DNA from: JBGPOS01 sp041488155
GTDB lineage: Bacteria > Chloroflexota > Dehalococcoidia > Tepidiformales > Tepidiformaceae
Direction of reading: 5' to 3'
Assembly (NCBI GenBank): GCA_041488155.1
Contig: JBGPOS010000012.1
Location: 1 to 64,000 of the forward strand
Length of the DNA: 64,000 bases
Below, piece by piece: positions 34,909-42,632 of the stretch. The notes below the pieces were generated by a model. It saw only the letters and a program-made list of their open reading frames with translations, was not told where the DNA came from and searched no databases. A program made the position numbers and the translations under genes. The number at the start of each line of letters is the position of its first letter. The stretch's first letter is position 1.

Positions 34909-37900
34909 TCAGTTCTGAGAGACGTCGGAGAGGCGCAGAGAGAGGACCTTCGAAACTCCGTCGCGGCCCATGGAGACGCCGTAGATCGCGTCGGCCACCT
35001 CGATCGAGCGCCGGTTGTGGGTGACCACAATGAACTGGGTGCGTTCGGCGAGCTGCTTCAGGGCGGCGGTGAAGCGGCCAACGTTGGCCTCGTCGAGGGC
35101 GGCGTCGACTTCGTCGAGCACGCAGAACGGGGCGGGGTTGGCGGAGAGGAGGGCGAAGAGCAGCGCCACGGCGGTCAACGAACGTTCGCCGCCGGAGAGC
35201 AGGCTGAGGCTCTTGATGCGCTTGCCGGGCGGGGTTGCCTCGATATCGATCCCGGCCTCTGCGATGTCATCGGGGCTGGTGAGCGAGAGCCGGGCGTTGC
35301 CGCCGCCGAAGAAGGAGGAGAAGTATTCGCCAAACGCCTTGTTGACCACATCGAACGTGCGTGTGAAGCGCTCCCGCACCTCTTCGTTGAGCTCGCCGAT
35401 CGCCTGACGCAGTTGGATCTCGGCGTCCCCGAGGTCGCGGAGCTGTGTGGTGAGGAAGTCGTAGCGCTCGCGGCTGTCTCGGAAGTCTTCCGGGGCTTCT
35501 TCGTTTATTGGGCCGAGACGGCGGATCTGGCGCCGCACATCGTCGATGCGGGAACGCGTCTCCTCGACGTCGATGATGGCGCCACCCTGGACGCCGGGCG
35601 TGTCGTGGCCGACTTCATCGAAGAGAGGCCGGGTTGCCGCCTCTTCCAATGGCACGACCTGGCCACGGTGATCGGCCGCAAGACCTTCGCGCTGCATCTC
35701 GGCGCGGCAGTTTTCGATGTGTTCCTGGGCACGGGTGACTTCCGACTCCATGTCGAGCCGGCGGCGGTCGATGGCGAGGAGGGCGGTTTGCGCTTCGGAG
35801 TATTCGTCCTGGACCTGTCGTTCATGGTTTTCGAATCGGTGCAATTCGTCGCGATCAGGGGCGGCGTCGTCGGAATAGCGCGATTGTTCGAGGCGGACGG
35901 CTTCAAGGTCGCGGGCGAGCTTGCCGAGGCGCTCATCGATGACGCTCGCTTCGAGCTCGAGGTTGCGGGCCTGCATACGGCGGGCTGCGAGCTGGTTCGT
36001 GAGCCTCTCTATCGCTTTTTCGTGCTGCTCGCGCATGGCGCGGAGCGTCTTGCGTTCGCCTTCGACGGCGGCCTGCCGCCCGCTGGCCTCCGAGACGGCG
36101 CGCAGGGTGGCTTCGCGGCGCTCGGTGGCCCGGTGCAGGTCGTCTTCGAGGGACGCCATGGCCAGGCGCCGCTCGTCCCGGCGGGCCTGCAATTGTTCAG
36201 CCGCAAGAGTGGCCTGGGCTGTGAACCGTACCTTCTCCTCGCGTTCGCGAGCGATGTCGGCCCGCTTGGAGCGAATGGCGTAGAGGTCGCGCCGAAGCCG
36301 GTGGAAGCGATCGCGCTCGCCGTCCAGTGCGACGCGGGCGGATTCGAGCTGACGACGAAGCCCATCGTAAGCCGATTCCGCCGCCTGTGAGCGTTCAGCG
36401 AGCTGCTCAATCGTGGTGCGAGCGGTCTGGAGTTGGTGGGCGCTGACCGAGGTCCGGCGGCGGAGCTCCTCGATCCGGCCGGGCAGCTCGTCGAGTTCGC
36501 GTTGGCGGGTGAAGGCGCCTTCTTCAGCGCCGGTGCCGCCGCCACTGATAACTCCGGTAGGCTCGATGTAGGTGCCATCGAGCGTGACGACCGAGCCGAG
36601 CCCGCGCCTTATCATACGAAGGCCCGTTTCGACATCCTCGACGATGATTACGCGCCCCAGAAGGGTGTCGACCAGGGCCTTGAGGCGAGCGTCGCAGCGG
36701 ACGAGCTTGGCGGCGACGCCAACGACGCCGCGTTCCTTCTGGAGGTTGAGCGGGTAGACGTGGCGGACGGAGTCCAGGGGCAGGAACTGGGCACGGCCCT
36801 GGCGCCGCTGCTGGAGGAGGTCAATGCCACGGAGGGCTTGCTTTTCGGTTTCGACGATGACGGCGTGGAGGCGCTGTTCGAGGGCCGCGTTAACGGCCAT
36901 TTCAAGACCGGCCGGGACGCGCATCTGGCGCGCGAGCAGGCCGACGACTCCGGGCAGATCGGGGGGTTCGCCAAGGCTCCCGGGCTCTATCCCGTCGATC
37001 AGCGCCTGGCCCATGATGAGGACGTTGCGGGTGCCGGCGGCGACTCCGTCGTGTTCCGCCTGGACACGGCGGAGGGCGTCCAGGCGGCCTTCGAGGTGGT
37101 CGAGCTCGCGAAGGTCCTGGTTGCCTGCGGATTCGTAGTGACGGACTTCTTCCCGGACGCGGAGGAGGCGCTCACGGGCCTCTTCGGCTTCGGTGCGGGC
37201 AGCTTCGAGCTCGGCTTCAGCGGTGTTAACGCTGTTGCGGAGGGCGGCGAAGCGGCGGCCGTAGCCGATGAGTTCGACGAGGAGCTGCTTCCGGCGAACG
37301 GTAGCCTGCTCCCCTTCGTGGTCGAGTTCTTCGACGCGACGGGCGGCTACCGCAGCGTCGGTTTCCATGCCACCGGCGCGGCGCTCATCGCCATCGGCCC
37401 CGTCGCGAAGCTCCTGCACACGGCTGCGGAGAGCGGAGTACTCCCGTTCGGCGATGTCGAGGGCCTCCCGTGACTGTGCAAGGAAGGCCTTGGCCTGGTC
37501 CGCCTCCTCCACCACTTCGAGCCCGCGGCGGCCTTCATCAACATCGGTTGTCGAAAGGCTGAGTCGCTCACCTTCGAGAGCATCGATTTCGAGCCGCACC
37601 TCTTCCCTGCGGGCGGTGGTCATCCCGTGGCGTTCGCGGTCGATGGCGATGGCCTGCTCGGTGGCGACGAGGCGCTGGTCGATCTCGGTGTTCCTGTTGT
37701 CACGCCGGGCGATGGCCTCGCGGCGTTTGCGGATCTCTTCGCCGAGGGCCCGGAGTTGTTCACGCAGCTGGTCGACTCGCACCGCGGCTGCGGCATCTTC
37801 GGCGGTGCGCTGGTCGAGGGCGGCGCGAGCGCGCACGAGGGCGTTCTGCGCCTCGTTCCAGCGGTGGCTGTGGAAGGTGCGGAGCAGCTCGATTAGCTCT

Positions 37901-38559
37901 GTGGAGAGTCGCTGGTGCTCGGACGCGCGCTCGGCCTGGCGCTCCAGGCGGGTGAGCTGAGGCTCTATCTCGGCGATGATGAGGGTGACCCGATCGATGT
38001 TCTCGCGGGTGGCCGCCAAGCGGTCCTGGGCTTCCTTGATTTTCACGCGGAAGCGCTTCACATCAGCTGCCTCATCGAGGAAGCCGCGGCGCTCGTCCGG
38101 CGTCATCGACAGAACTTCGTCGACGAGGCCCTGGCCCATGATGGTGTAGCTGTTTTGGCCGACATCGCCCTTCATGAGCAGGTCGATCACGTCGCGCAGG
38201 CGCACGCGCGAACCGTTCAAGAGGTATTCGGAGTCGCCGTTGCGATAGACGCGCCGCCCGACTTCGACTTCGGAGAAGTCGAGGGGCAGCCATTTGTCTT
38301 CGTTATCGAGGGTGAGCATGACTTCGGCCATGCCGACGGCAGCGCGATCCTTCGTACCGGAAAAGATGATGTCTTCCTGTTTGCGGGCGCGGATAAGGCG
38401 CACGCTTTGCTCACCGAGCACCCAGCGGATGGCGTCGGCGACGTTGCTCTTGCCGGAGCCATTCGGGCCAACGACCGCCGTCACACCGCGCCCGTAGTCG
38501 AAACTTGTACGGTTCGCGAAGCTTTTGAAGCCCTGGATGGAAAGCTTCTTCAGGTACAC
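34909..38559 (-). CDS. smc: Chromosome segregation ATPase SMC
   Basis: SMC is the DNA-compacting, loop-extruding ATPase that works with ScpA and ScpB. The N-terminal head has G-P-N-G-S-G-K-S-N-V at about 32-41. Two long coiled coils (roughly 170-500 and 660-1020) flank a hinge around residues 510-640. The C-terminal head has the signature L-L-S-G-G-E-R-S-L-T and Walker B F-C-V-L-D-E-V-D-A-A-L. At 1216 aa it is a typical length. The GTG start is 3 bases after the rnc stop. Partner scpA/scpB genes are not in the window. Confidence 0.97.
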   Translation of the reverse strand: MYLKKLSIQGFKSFANRTSFDYGRGVTAVVGPNGSGKSNVADAIRWVLGEQSVRLIRARKQEDIIFSGTKDRAAVGMAEVMLTLDNEDKWLPLDFSEVEVGRRVYRNGDSEYLLNGSRVRLRDVIDLLMKGDVGQNSYTIMGQGLVDEVLSMTPDERRGFLDEAADVKRFRVKIKEAQDRLAATRENIDRVTLIIAEIEPQLTRLERQAERASEHQRLSTELIELLRTFHSHRWNEAQNALVRARAALDQRTAEDAAAAVRVDQLREQLRALGEEIRKRREAIARRDNRNTEIDQRLVATEQAIAIDRERHGMTTARREEVRLEIDALEGERLSLSTTDVDEGRRGLEVVEEADQAKAFLAQSREALDIAEREYSALRSRVQELRDGADGDERRAGGMETDAAVAARRVEELDHEGEQATVRRKQLLVELIGYGRRFAALRNSVNTAEAELEAARTEAEEARERLLRVREEVRHYESAGNQDLRELDHLEGRLDALRRVQAEHDGVAAGTRNVLIMGQALIDGIEPGSLGEPPDLPGVVGLLARQMRVPAGLEMAVNAALEQRLHAVIVETEKQALRGIDLLQQRRQGRAQFLPLDSVRHVYPLNLQKERGVVGVAAKLVRCDARLKALVDTLLGRVIIVEDVETGLRMIRRGLGSVVTLDGTYIEPTGVISGGGTGAEEGAFTRQRELDELPGRIEELRRRTSVSAHQLQTARTTIEQLAERSQAAESAYDGLRRQLESARVALDGERDRFHRLRRDLYAIRSKRADIAREREEKVRFTAQATLAAEQLQARRDERRLAMASLEDDLHRATERREATLRAVSEASGRQAAVEGERKTLRAMREQHEKAIERLTNQLAARRMQARNLELEASVIDERLGKLARDLEAVRLEQSRYSDDAAPDRDELHRFENHERQVQDEYSEAQTALLAIDRRRLDMESEVTRAQEHIENCRAEMQREGLAADHRGQVVPLEEAATRPLFDEVGHDTPGVQGGAIIDVEETRSRIDDVRRQIRRLGPINEEAPEDFRDSRERYDFLTTQLRDLGDAEIQLRQAIGELNEEVRERFTRTFDVVNKAFGEYFSSFFGGGNARLSLTSPDDIAEAGIDIEATPPGKRIKSLSLLSGGERSLTAVALLFALLSANPAPFCVLDEVDAALDEANVGRFTAALKQLAERTQFIVVTHNRRSIEVADAIYGVSMGRDGVSKVLSLRLSDVSQN

Positions 38560-38562
38560 AGG

Positions 38563-39300
38563 CTAGCTTTCCGCCTCCCCTTCCTCAGCAAGCCGGACCA
38601 GCGCGCGGCGCGCTGCTTCTTGCTGAGCCTCACTCTTCCTCGCCCCCGTGCCCGTTCCCAGAGTAACACCTGCGGCACGCACCTCAACGGTAAACCGCCG
38701 GGGTTCGTCGTCAGGGCCTAATTCGACGGTGGTGTATCCGGGAGGTTGGTGCCAGCGTGCCTGCACGAGATGCTGGAGCGCCGACTTGGCATCGAACCGC
38801 GCGCCTTCCCGCCGGACCTGCTGGATCTCTGGTCCGAGCAGCCGATGGATGAGACTGCGCACCTGGCGATAGCCCTGGCTGAGGTAGACGGCGCCGATCA
38901 GGGCTTCGAAGGCCCCGGCGAGGTTGCGGTCCCGCGCGCGGCCTCCCGCCGCCTCTTCCCCCCGGCCGAGGATGATGTGGTCGCCGAGGCCCAACCGCAT
39001 CGCGGCGCGGGCGAGGGTGCTGCCGCGAACGATGTCAGCGCGAAGGCGGGTCAACTCGCCCTCACCGGCGTTCGGGTAGAGGCGGTACAGATCAGAGGCG
39101 ATGATCATGCCAAGGACGGCGTCGCCAAGGAATTCGAGGCGTTCGTTGGAGGCGGTGCGGGTATCCGATTCGTTGAGGACGGAAGCGTGCGTCAGAGCCT
39201 GCTCAAGCAGTTCCGGAGGCAAGGGCCTCGTGCCGAGCCGGCCTGCCAATTCCTCGGAGGCGAGTGGAGCAGCCAGCGGCACAGAACCCCCTGTACGCAC
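38563..39300 (-). CDS. rnc: Ribonuclease III
   Basis: RNase III cuts double-stranded RNA, processing rRNA and structured mRNAs. The catalytic signature N-E-R-L-E-F-L-G-D-A-V-L-G is near residue 52, and the second metal-site Asp/Glu occurs in D-R-N-L-A-G-A-F-E-A-L-I-G. The C-terminal double-stranded RNA-binding domain (about 168-240) ends with G-A-R-K-S-E-A-Q-Q-E-A-A. 245 aa is normal. The GTG start gives a short extra N-terminal tail; a GTG seven codons in is an alternative. It is the first gene of the long minus-strand run and has a promoter about 45 bases upstream. Confidence 0.95.
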   Translation of the reverse strand: MRTGGSVPLAAPLASEELAGRLGTRPLPPELLEQALTHASVLNESDTRTASNERLEFLGDAVLGMIIASDLYRLYPNAGEGELTRLRADIVRGSTLARAAMRLGLGDHIILGRGEEAAGGRARDRNLAGAFEALIGAVYLSQGYRQVRSLIHRLLGPEIQQVRREGARFDAKSALQHLVQARWHQPPGYTTVELGPDDEPRRFTVEVRAAGVTLGTGTGARKSEAQQEAARRALVRLAEEGEAES

Positions 39301-39344
39301 TGCTCAGCCCATTCCGGTGGGTGAAGAAATGCTAATGTTAGCTG

Positions 39345-39374
39345 ATCATATGAAGACCGTTCCGGCGGCGTCAA
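39345..39374 (-). promoter_or_regulatory. Sigma70-type promoter for rnc-smc-ftsY operon
   Basis: Minus strand: TTGACG (39374-39369), an 18-base spacer, then TATGAT (39350-39345). This is one of the best promoter matches in the window, in an AT-rich island 45 bases before the rnc GTG. The region downstream of the -10 (39331-39342) holds a perfect short palindrome GCTAATGTTAGC that could be an operator or leader feature. A second TATGAT on the plus strand at 39383-39388 may serve the divergent zinc-protein genes. Confidence 0.5.
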
Positions 39375-39410
39375 GGATAAGCTATGATCCGCGACGAGCC
39401 TCCGGAGACT

Positions 39411-39794
39411 ATGACAAGTTCGAAAAATTCATGTTCGGTGTGCGACGAAGCCCTCGAAGTGCACACCGAGGCGTTCTGCAACCAGTGCGGACTCCCCTAC
39501 CACCTCAACCAGCGAACCGACCTGCCCGGGCGGGACTGCGGCGAGGTCTGGATCAGCGAGGAACACCTCGCCCTGGAGTTCGCCTGCAACACCTGTCTGC
39601 ATCCAGTGGTCGAAGTGTTAACGAGTCTCGCCGACATCCTGGATGTGGCCGAAGCGGCGCTAGCGGCGGGAGTGAGCGAGGCTGCCCTTACAAGCGCTGC
39701 TGAATCGGGCGAGGTCCGGCATCGGCGGACGGCGAGCGGTACGTATCTCTTCGAACGGCGGGACGTCGCGATCTTCCTTCAAGGACGGCGATGA
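39411..39794 (+). CDS. RING/PHD-like zinc protein with C-terminal helix-turn-helix
   Basis: A 127-residue protein I cannot assign to a named family. Its N-terminal half has the ligand pattern C-x2-C-x11-C-x2-C-x4-H-x11-C-x15-C-x2-C, the C4HC3 layout of cross-brace zinc fingers (RING-CH/PHD-like). Its C-terminal 50 residues (A-E-A-A-L-A-A-G-V-S-E-A-A-L through to F-E-R-R-D-V-A-I-F-L) look like a MerR/excisionase-type helix-turn-helix with wing. The ATG at 39411 is chosen over 39384 because it has CGGAG upstream and the earlier ATG lies inside a TATGAT box. The stop overlaps the next start (ATGA). A metal-dependent DNA- or protein-binding regulator is plausible. Confidence 0.65.
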   Translation: MTSSKNSCSVCDEALEVHTEAFCNQCGLPYHLNQRTDLPGRDCGEVWISEEHLALEFACNTCLHPVVEVLTSLADILDVAEAALAAGVSEAALTSAAESGEVRHRRTASGTYLFERRDVAIFLQGRR

Positions 39795-40018
39795 GTGAGA
39801 ACTGCTGCGAGTGCAAAGAATCCTTCGGGCGGCGCAGCGCCTTGAGATGCGCGGACTGCGGCGGCGTCTTCCACTTTCCGGATGCGCGAGCTGACGAACC
39901 GGGGGAGGCCTGCGGAGTGCACGAGATCGGGTTCCGGGATCTGCTCGGGCGCGACGTGGTGCCGCTTTGCGGGCGCTGCGACATGGCCTTTCGCCTGCGG
40001 TTTGGGATCCCTTCGTGA
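39791..40018 (+). CDS. Small RING/PHD-like zinc protein
   Basis: A 75-residue protein made almost wholly of a metal site: C5-x2-C8-x11-C20-x2-C23-x4-H28-x12-C41-x18-C60-x2-C63. The first four spacings equal those of the protein encoded just upstream, so the two are probably paralogues, this one without the helix-turn-helix. The ATG overlaps the upstream stop (ATGA) and its own stop overlaps the next GTG (GTGA), so three genes are translated together. Function unknown. A double zinc-ribbon fold cannot be excluded from the spacing alone. Confidence 0.65.
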   Translation: MSENCCECKESFGRRSALRCADCGGVFHFPDARADEPGEACGVHEIGFRDLLGRDVVPLCGRCDMAFRLRFGIPS

Positions 40019-40332
40019 GCCCGGCCCGAAAGCGAACGCGAAGGACCCACGGCGGAGCCGTGGCGGCGGCAGTGCCCGCTGCGGCACCGGTCGCGGGTCG
40101 GCCGGCGTGGCGCTGGCGAACGTTCCCGGTCTACTTCGCTTTTGCTGTCGGGATGTTCGGCGGGTCCTACCTGGGCTACGCGGCCGGCGTCGCCAGCGAT
40201 CGCGGCAACGAGACTTTCTGGATCGTGGTGATCATCACAGCGGCTTCGCTGCTGGGGTTCGGCCTGGCGCGAATCAGCAGCCGGGTGATGATCAGCCGGG
40301 GATGGGTGAAGCCCCGGGCAGTGCGGAAGTAG
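40015..40332 (+). CDS. Small two-TM membrane protein
   Basis: A 105-residue protein with a basic N-terminus (S-P-A-R-K-R-T-R-R), an Ala/Pro-rich stretch, and two TM segments (about 38-60 and 68-88) followed by a short basic tail, so both ends are probably cytoplasmic. The first helix has Gly-rich spacing (F-G-G-S-Y-L-G-Y-A-A-G) fit for helix packing. The GTG start overlaps the stop of the preceding small zinc protein (GTGA), which decided the start. No family is recognised. The coupling suggests it anchors or receives the two zinc proteins. Confidence 0.65.
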   Translation: MSPARKRTRRTHGGAVAAAVPAAAPVAGRPAWRWRTFPVYFAFAVGMFGGSYLGYAAGVASDRGNETFWIVVIITAASLLGFGLARISSRVMISRGWVKPRAVRK

Positions 40333-40333
40333 C

Positions 40334-41320
40334 ATGCTGTTCTCGGGTGTCGCTATGTCGGGGCCGACCGTCGGGCACCACGTCGCGATCGGGAAGGAGG
40401 CGGAGCGGCTCGGCTACGAGAGCGCCTGGGTCACAGAGGTCTCTGGTCCAGACGCCGTGACGGTGCTCGCCGCGGCGGCCGCCGCGACCACGACGATCCG
40501 GCTGGCGACCGGGATCGTGCCGACGTACGTCCGCGACCCGTACCTGGCGGCGATGACCTTCGCCTCGCTCCAAGACCTCTCCGGAGGCCGGGTCGTCGCG
40601 GGGTTCGGCACGAGCACGCCGGTGATAGTGAGCGGTTGGCACGGCCTCCCCTGGGGGCGGCCAGTCGCGACGACCCGCGAGTATGTGACATTGTTCCGCC
40701 GTCTGCTTTCAGGGGAGCGAGTCAAGCACGAGGGCATCTTCCGGCTGCAAGGGGCCACGCTTCGGGCGCCTGTACGGGAGCCGATCCCGGTCTATCTCGG
40801 GGCCCTGAACAACGGCATGCTCGAGCTGGCGGGCGAGATCGCGGACGGGGTGATCCTCAACTTCCCAACGCCGGGTTACACCCGGGGTGCCGTGGAGGCG
40901 ATTCGACGCGGGCTGACCCGCTCCGGCCGCGACCGAAGCGAGATCGACATCGTCGTCTTCCTGCGGACCGGAGTGACCGATTCGTTCGAGGCAATCGCGA
41001 CCCCGGTGCGCCGCGAGCTGCTGACATACTGCCTTACTCCCGTGTACCAGAAGGTGTTCGGTGCCGACGGCTATGGTGCCGACGTAGAGGCAGTGAACGA
41101 GCGCTGGCGGGCCGGTGACCGCGCGAACGCGCCCGCGGCGATCTCCGACCGGATGGTCGCTGACCACGCTGTGATTGGGTCCGTGGGTGAGTGCAACGAT
41201 CAGGTTCGAGCGTATCTGGAGTTGGACGTGGACCATGCGGTCCTTTTCCCGGTCGTGAGCGACGGGCCGGCGGCCGCCGAGCGCGCGCTGGAGACCGTCC
41301 GGGCGCTCGGCCCGAGTTAG
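40334..41320 (+). CDS. LLM-class (F420-type) flavin-dependent oxidoreductase
   Basis: A 328-residue luciferase-like TIM-barrel oxidoreductase. Typical stretches are A-E-R-L-G-Y-E-S-A-W-V-T-E near residue 25, then T-I-R-L-A-T-G-I-V-P, and S-L-Q-D-L-S-G-G-R-V-V-A-G-F-G. The overall pattern is closest to F420-dependent members (Mer/Adf-like) rather than FMN monooxygenases; the cofactor call is inference. The ATG begins one base after the stop of the small membrane protein gene, so it may belong to the same transcript. Its TAG stop lies inside the first of two operator-like repeats of the nadA leader. Confidence 0.82.
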   Translation: MLFSGVAMSGPTVGHHVAIGKEAERLGYESAWVTEVSGPDAVTVLAAAAAATTTIRLATGIVPTYVRDPYLAAMTFASLQDLSGGRVVAGFGTSTPVIVSGWHGLPWGRPVATTREYVTLFRRLLSGERVKHEGIFRLQGATLRAPVREPIPVYLGALNNGMLELAGEIADGVILNFPTPGYTRGAVEAIRRGLTRSGRDRSEIDIVVFLRTGVTDSFEAIATPVRRELLTYCLTPVYQKVFGADGYGADVEAVNERWRAGDRANAPAAISDRMVADHAVIGSVGECNDQVRAYLELDVDHAVLFPVVSDGPAAAERALETVRALGPS

Positions 41321-41336
41321 TGTAGGGTTGACACCA
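41318..41336 (+). promoter_or_regulatory. Operator-like repeat 1 of nadA
   Basis: TAGTGT-N7-ACACCA, a 19-base imperfect inverted repeat (one mismatch). It starts on the stop codon of the oxidoreductase gene and contains a consensus -35 hexamer TTGACA (41328-41333). A repressor bound here would cover the nadA promoter. Confidence 0.5.
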
Positions 41337-41368
41337 TCTCAGTGAAGTGGCACTGTACTTGCAACAGT

Positions 41369-41387
41369 TAGTGTCGTCATAACACTA
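41369..41387 (+). promoter_or_regulatory. Operator-like repeat 2 of nadA
   Basis: TAGTGT-N7-ACACTA, a perfect inverted repeat with the same arms and spacing as repeat 1; it extends to TTAGTGT/ACACTAA over 41368-41388. Its start is 51 bases after the start of repeat 1, about five helical turns, so both would face the same side of DNA. It lies 16 bases before the nadA ATG. A third, different inverted repeat (CAGTG-N6-CACTG, 41340-41355) sits between them. The likely ligand is an NrtR- or NiaR-type NAD-metabolism repressor; this is inference. Confidence 0.55.
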
Positions 41388-41403
41388 AGTCGAGGGACAG
41401 CCG

Positions 41404-42624
41404 ATGGTGACAATAACTCGCGAACGCGGCGCCGCGGACCAGGCAGCGCAGCTGGCGCTCTACGCGAACCCCGACACCTGTCCGACAGATTCTCTCGTGC
41501 CCGTCCCGCTCGTCGAAGAGAAGGCTTTCGTCAGCTGGCAGCAAGACATTCCCCGCGCTTATCTCGACGTTTCGCCCCAGGAGCTCGACCGACGCATCAG
41601 CGCCGCCCGCACCTATCTCGGAGCACGGCTCGTCATCCTCGGCCATCACTATCAGCGGGACGAAGTCATCCAGTACGCAGACTTCACGGGCGATAGCTTC
41701 AAGCTCGCCCAGCACGCGGCCGCACAGGAAAAGGCCGAATATGTCCTCTTCTGCGGTGTCCACTTCATGGCTGAATCGGCCGACATTCTCACGCCTCCAA
41801 GCGTGCGGGTGATGCTTCCGAACATGGCCGCCGGCTGTTCGATGGCCGACATGGCCGATCCGGACGACGTTTACGCCGCCTGGGATGAGATCAAGGCGGT
41901 CCTCCGTGATTCGGCGAAGGTGATCCCGGTTACCTACATGAACAGCGCCGCGAGCCTCAAGGCGTTCGTTGGAGAGCGAGAAGGGATCGTCTGCACTTCG
42001 AGCAACGCACCGAGGACGTTCGAGTACGCCTTCGAGCGCGGCGACAAGATCCTCTTCTTCCCCGACCAGCACCTTGGCCGAAACACGGGCTGGCAGATGG
42101 GAATCCCGCTCGACGAAATGGTGCTCTGGAACTGGCGCCGTCCCGGCGGTGGCGTCTCGGCCGAGCAGCTCGAACGAGCGAAGGTGATCCTCTGGCAGGG
42201 CCACTGCAGCACGCATCAGCGCTTCAGCGTCGATCAGATAGCGAAGGCGCGCCGGGACCACCCGGGGGTCAAGGTTATCGTCCATCCCGAGTGCAAGTGG
42301 GAAGTCGTGCTCGCGGCTGATCAGGCCGGTTCGACGGAGAGGATCATCCAGGCGGTGAGCAACGCCCCGGCGGGCAGTGCGTGGGCGGTGGGCACCGAGA
42401 TCAACCTGGTCAACCGGCTGGCGAAGGCCAATCCGGACAAGACGGTCTTCTGCCTCGACCCCGTCGTCTGCCCTTGCAGCACGATGTACCGCATCCACCC
42501 GGCGTATCTTGCCTGGGTGCTCGAAGGACTCGTCCGGGGGCACGTGATTAACCAAATTCGTGTCGACGCTGAGACCCGGAAGTGGTCGCTGGTGGCGCTG
42601 GAGCGGATGCTGGCCCTCGCCTGA
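41404..42624 (+). CDS. nadA: Quinolinate synthase NadA
   Basis: NadA condenses iminoaspartate with dihydroxyacetone phosphate to quinolinate in de novo NAD synthesis, using an oxygen-sensitive 4Fe-4S cluster. The three cluster ligands are visible: Cys117 in F-C-G-V-H-F-M-A-E, Cys197 in V-C-T-S-S-N-A, and a Cys in V-C-P-C-S-T-M (356 or 358). The substrate loop I-L-G-H-H-Y-Q-R-D-E-V is at 78-88. At 406 aa it is the longer bacterial form with an N-terminal extension. ATG with GAGGGA upstream. nadB and nadC are not adjacent. Two repressor-like repeats in the leader suggest control by NAD status. Confidence 0.95.
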   Translation: MVTITRERGAADQAAQLALYANPDTCPTDSLVPVPLVEEKAFVSWQQDIPRAYLDVSPQELDRRISAARTYLGARLVILGHHYQRDEVIQYADFTGDSFKLAQHAAAQEKAEYVLFCGVHFMAESADILTPPSVRVMLPNMAAGCSMADMADPDDVYAAWDEIKAVLRDSAKVIPVTYMNSAASLKAFVGEREGIVCTSSNAPRTFEYAFERGDKILFFPDQHLGRNTGWQMGIPLDEMVLWNWRRPGGGVSAEQLERAKVILWQGHCSTHQRFSVDQIAKARRDHPGVKVIVHPECKWEVVLAADQAGSTERIIQAVSNAPAGSAWAVGTEINLVNRLAKANPDKTVFCLDPVVCPCSTMYRIHPAYLAWVLEGLVRGHVINQIRVDAETRKWSLVALERMLALA

Positions 42625-42632
42625 CGGTGAAG

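Noticed and set aside
35017..36390. 457-codon plus-strand open frame inside smc.
   Set aside because: Composition is that of an antisense frame of coiled-coil DNA (Gly/Glu/Val-rich), and smc on the other strand is certain.
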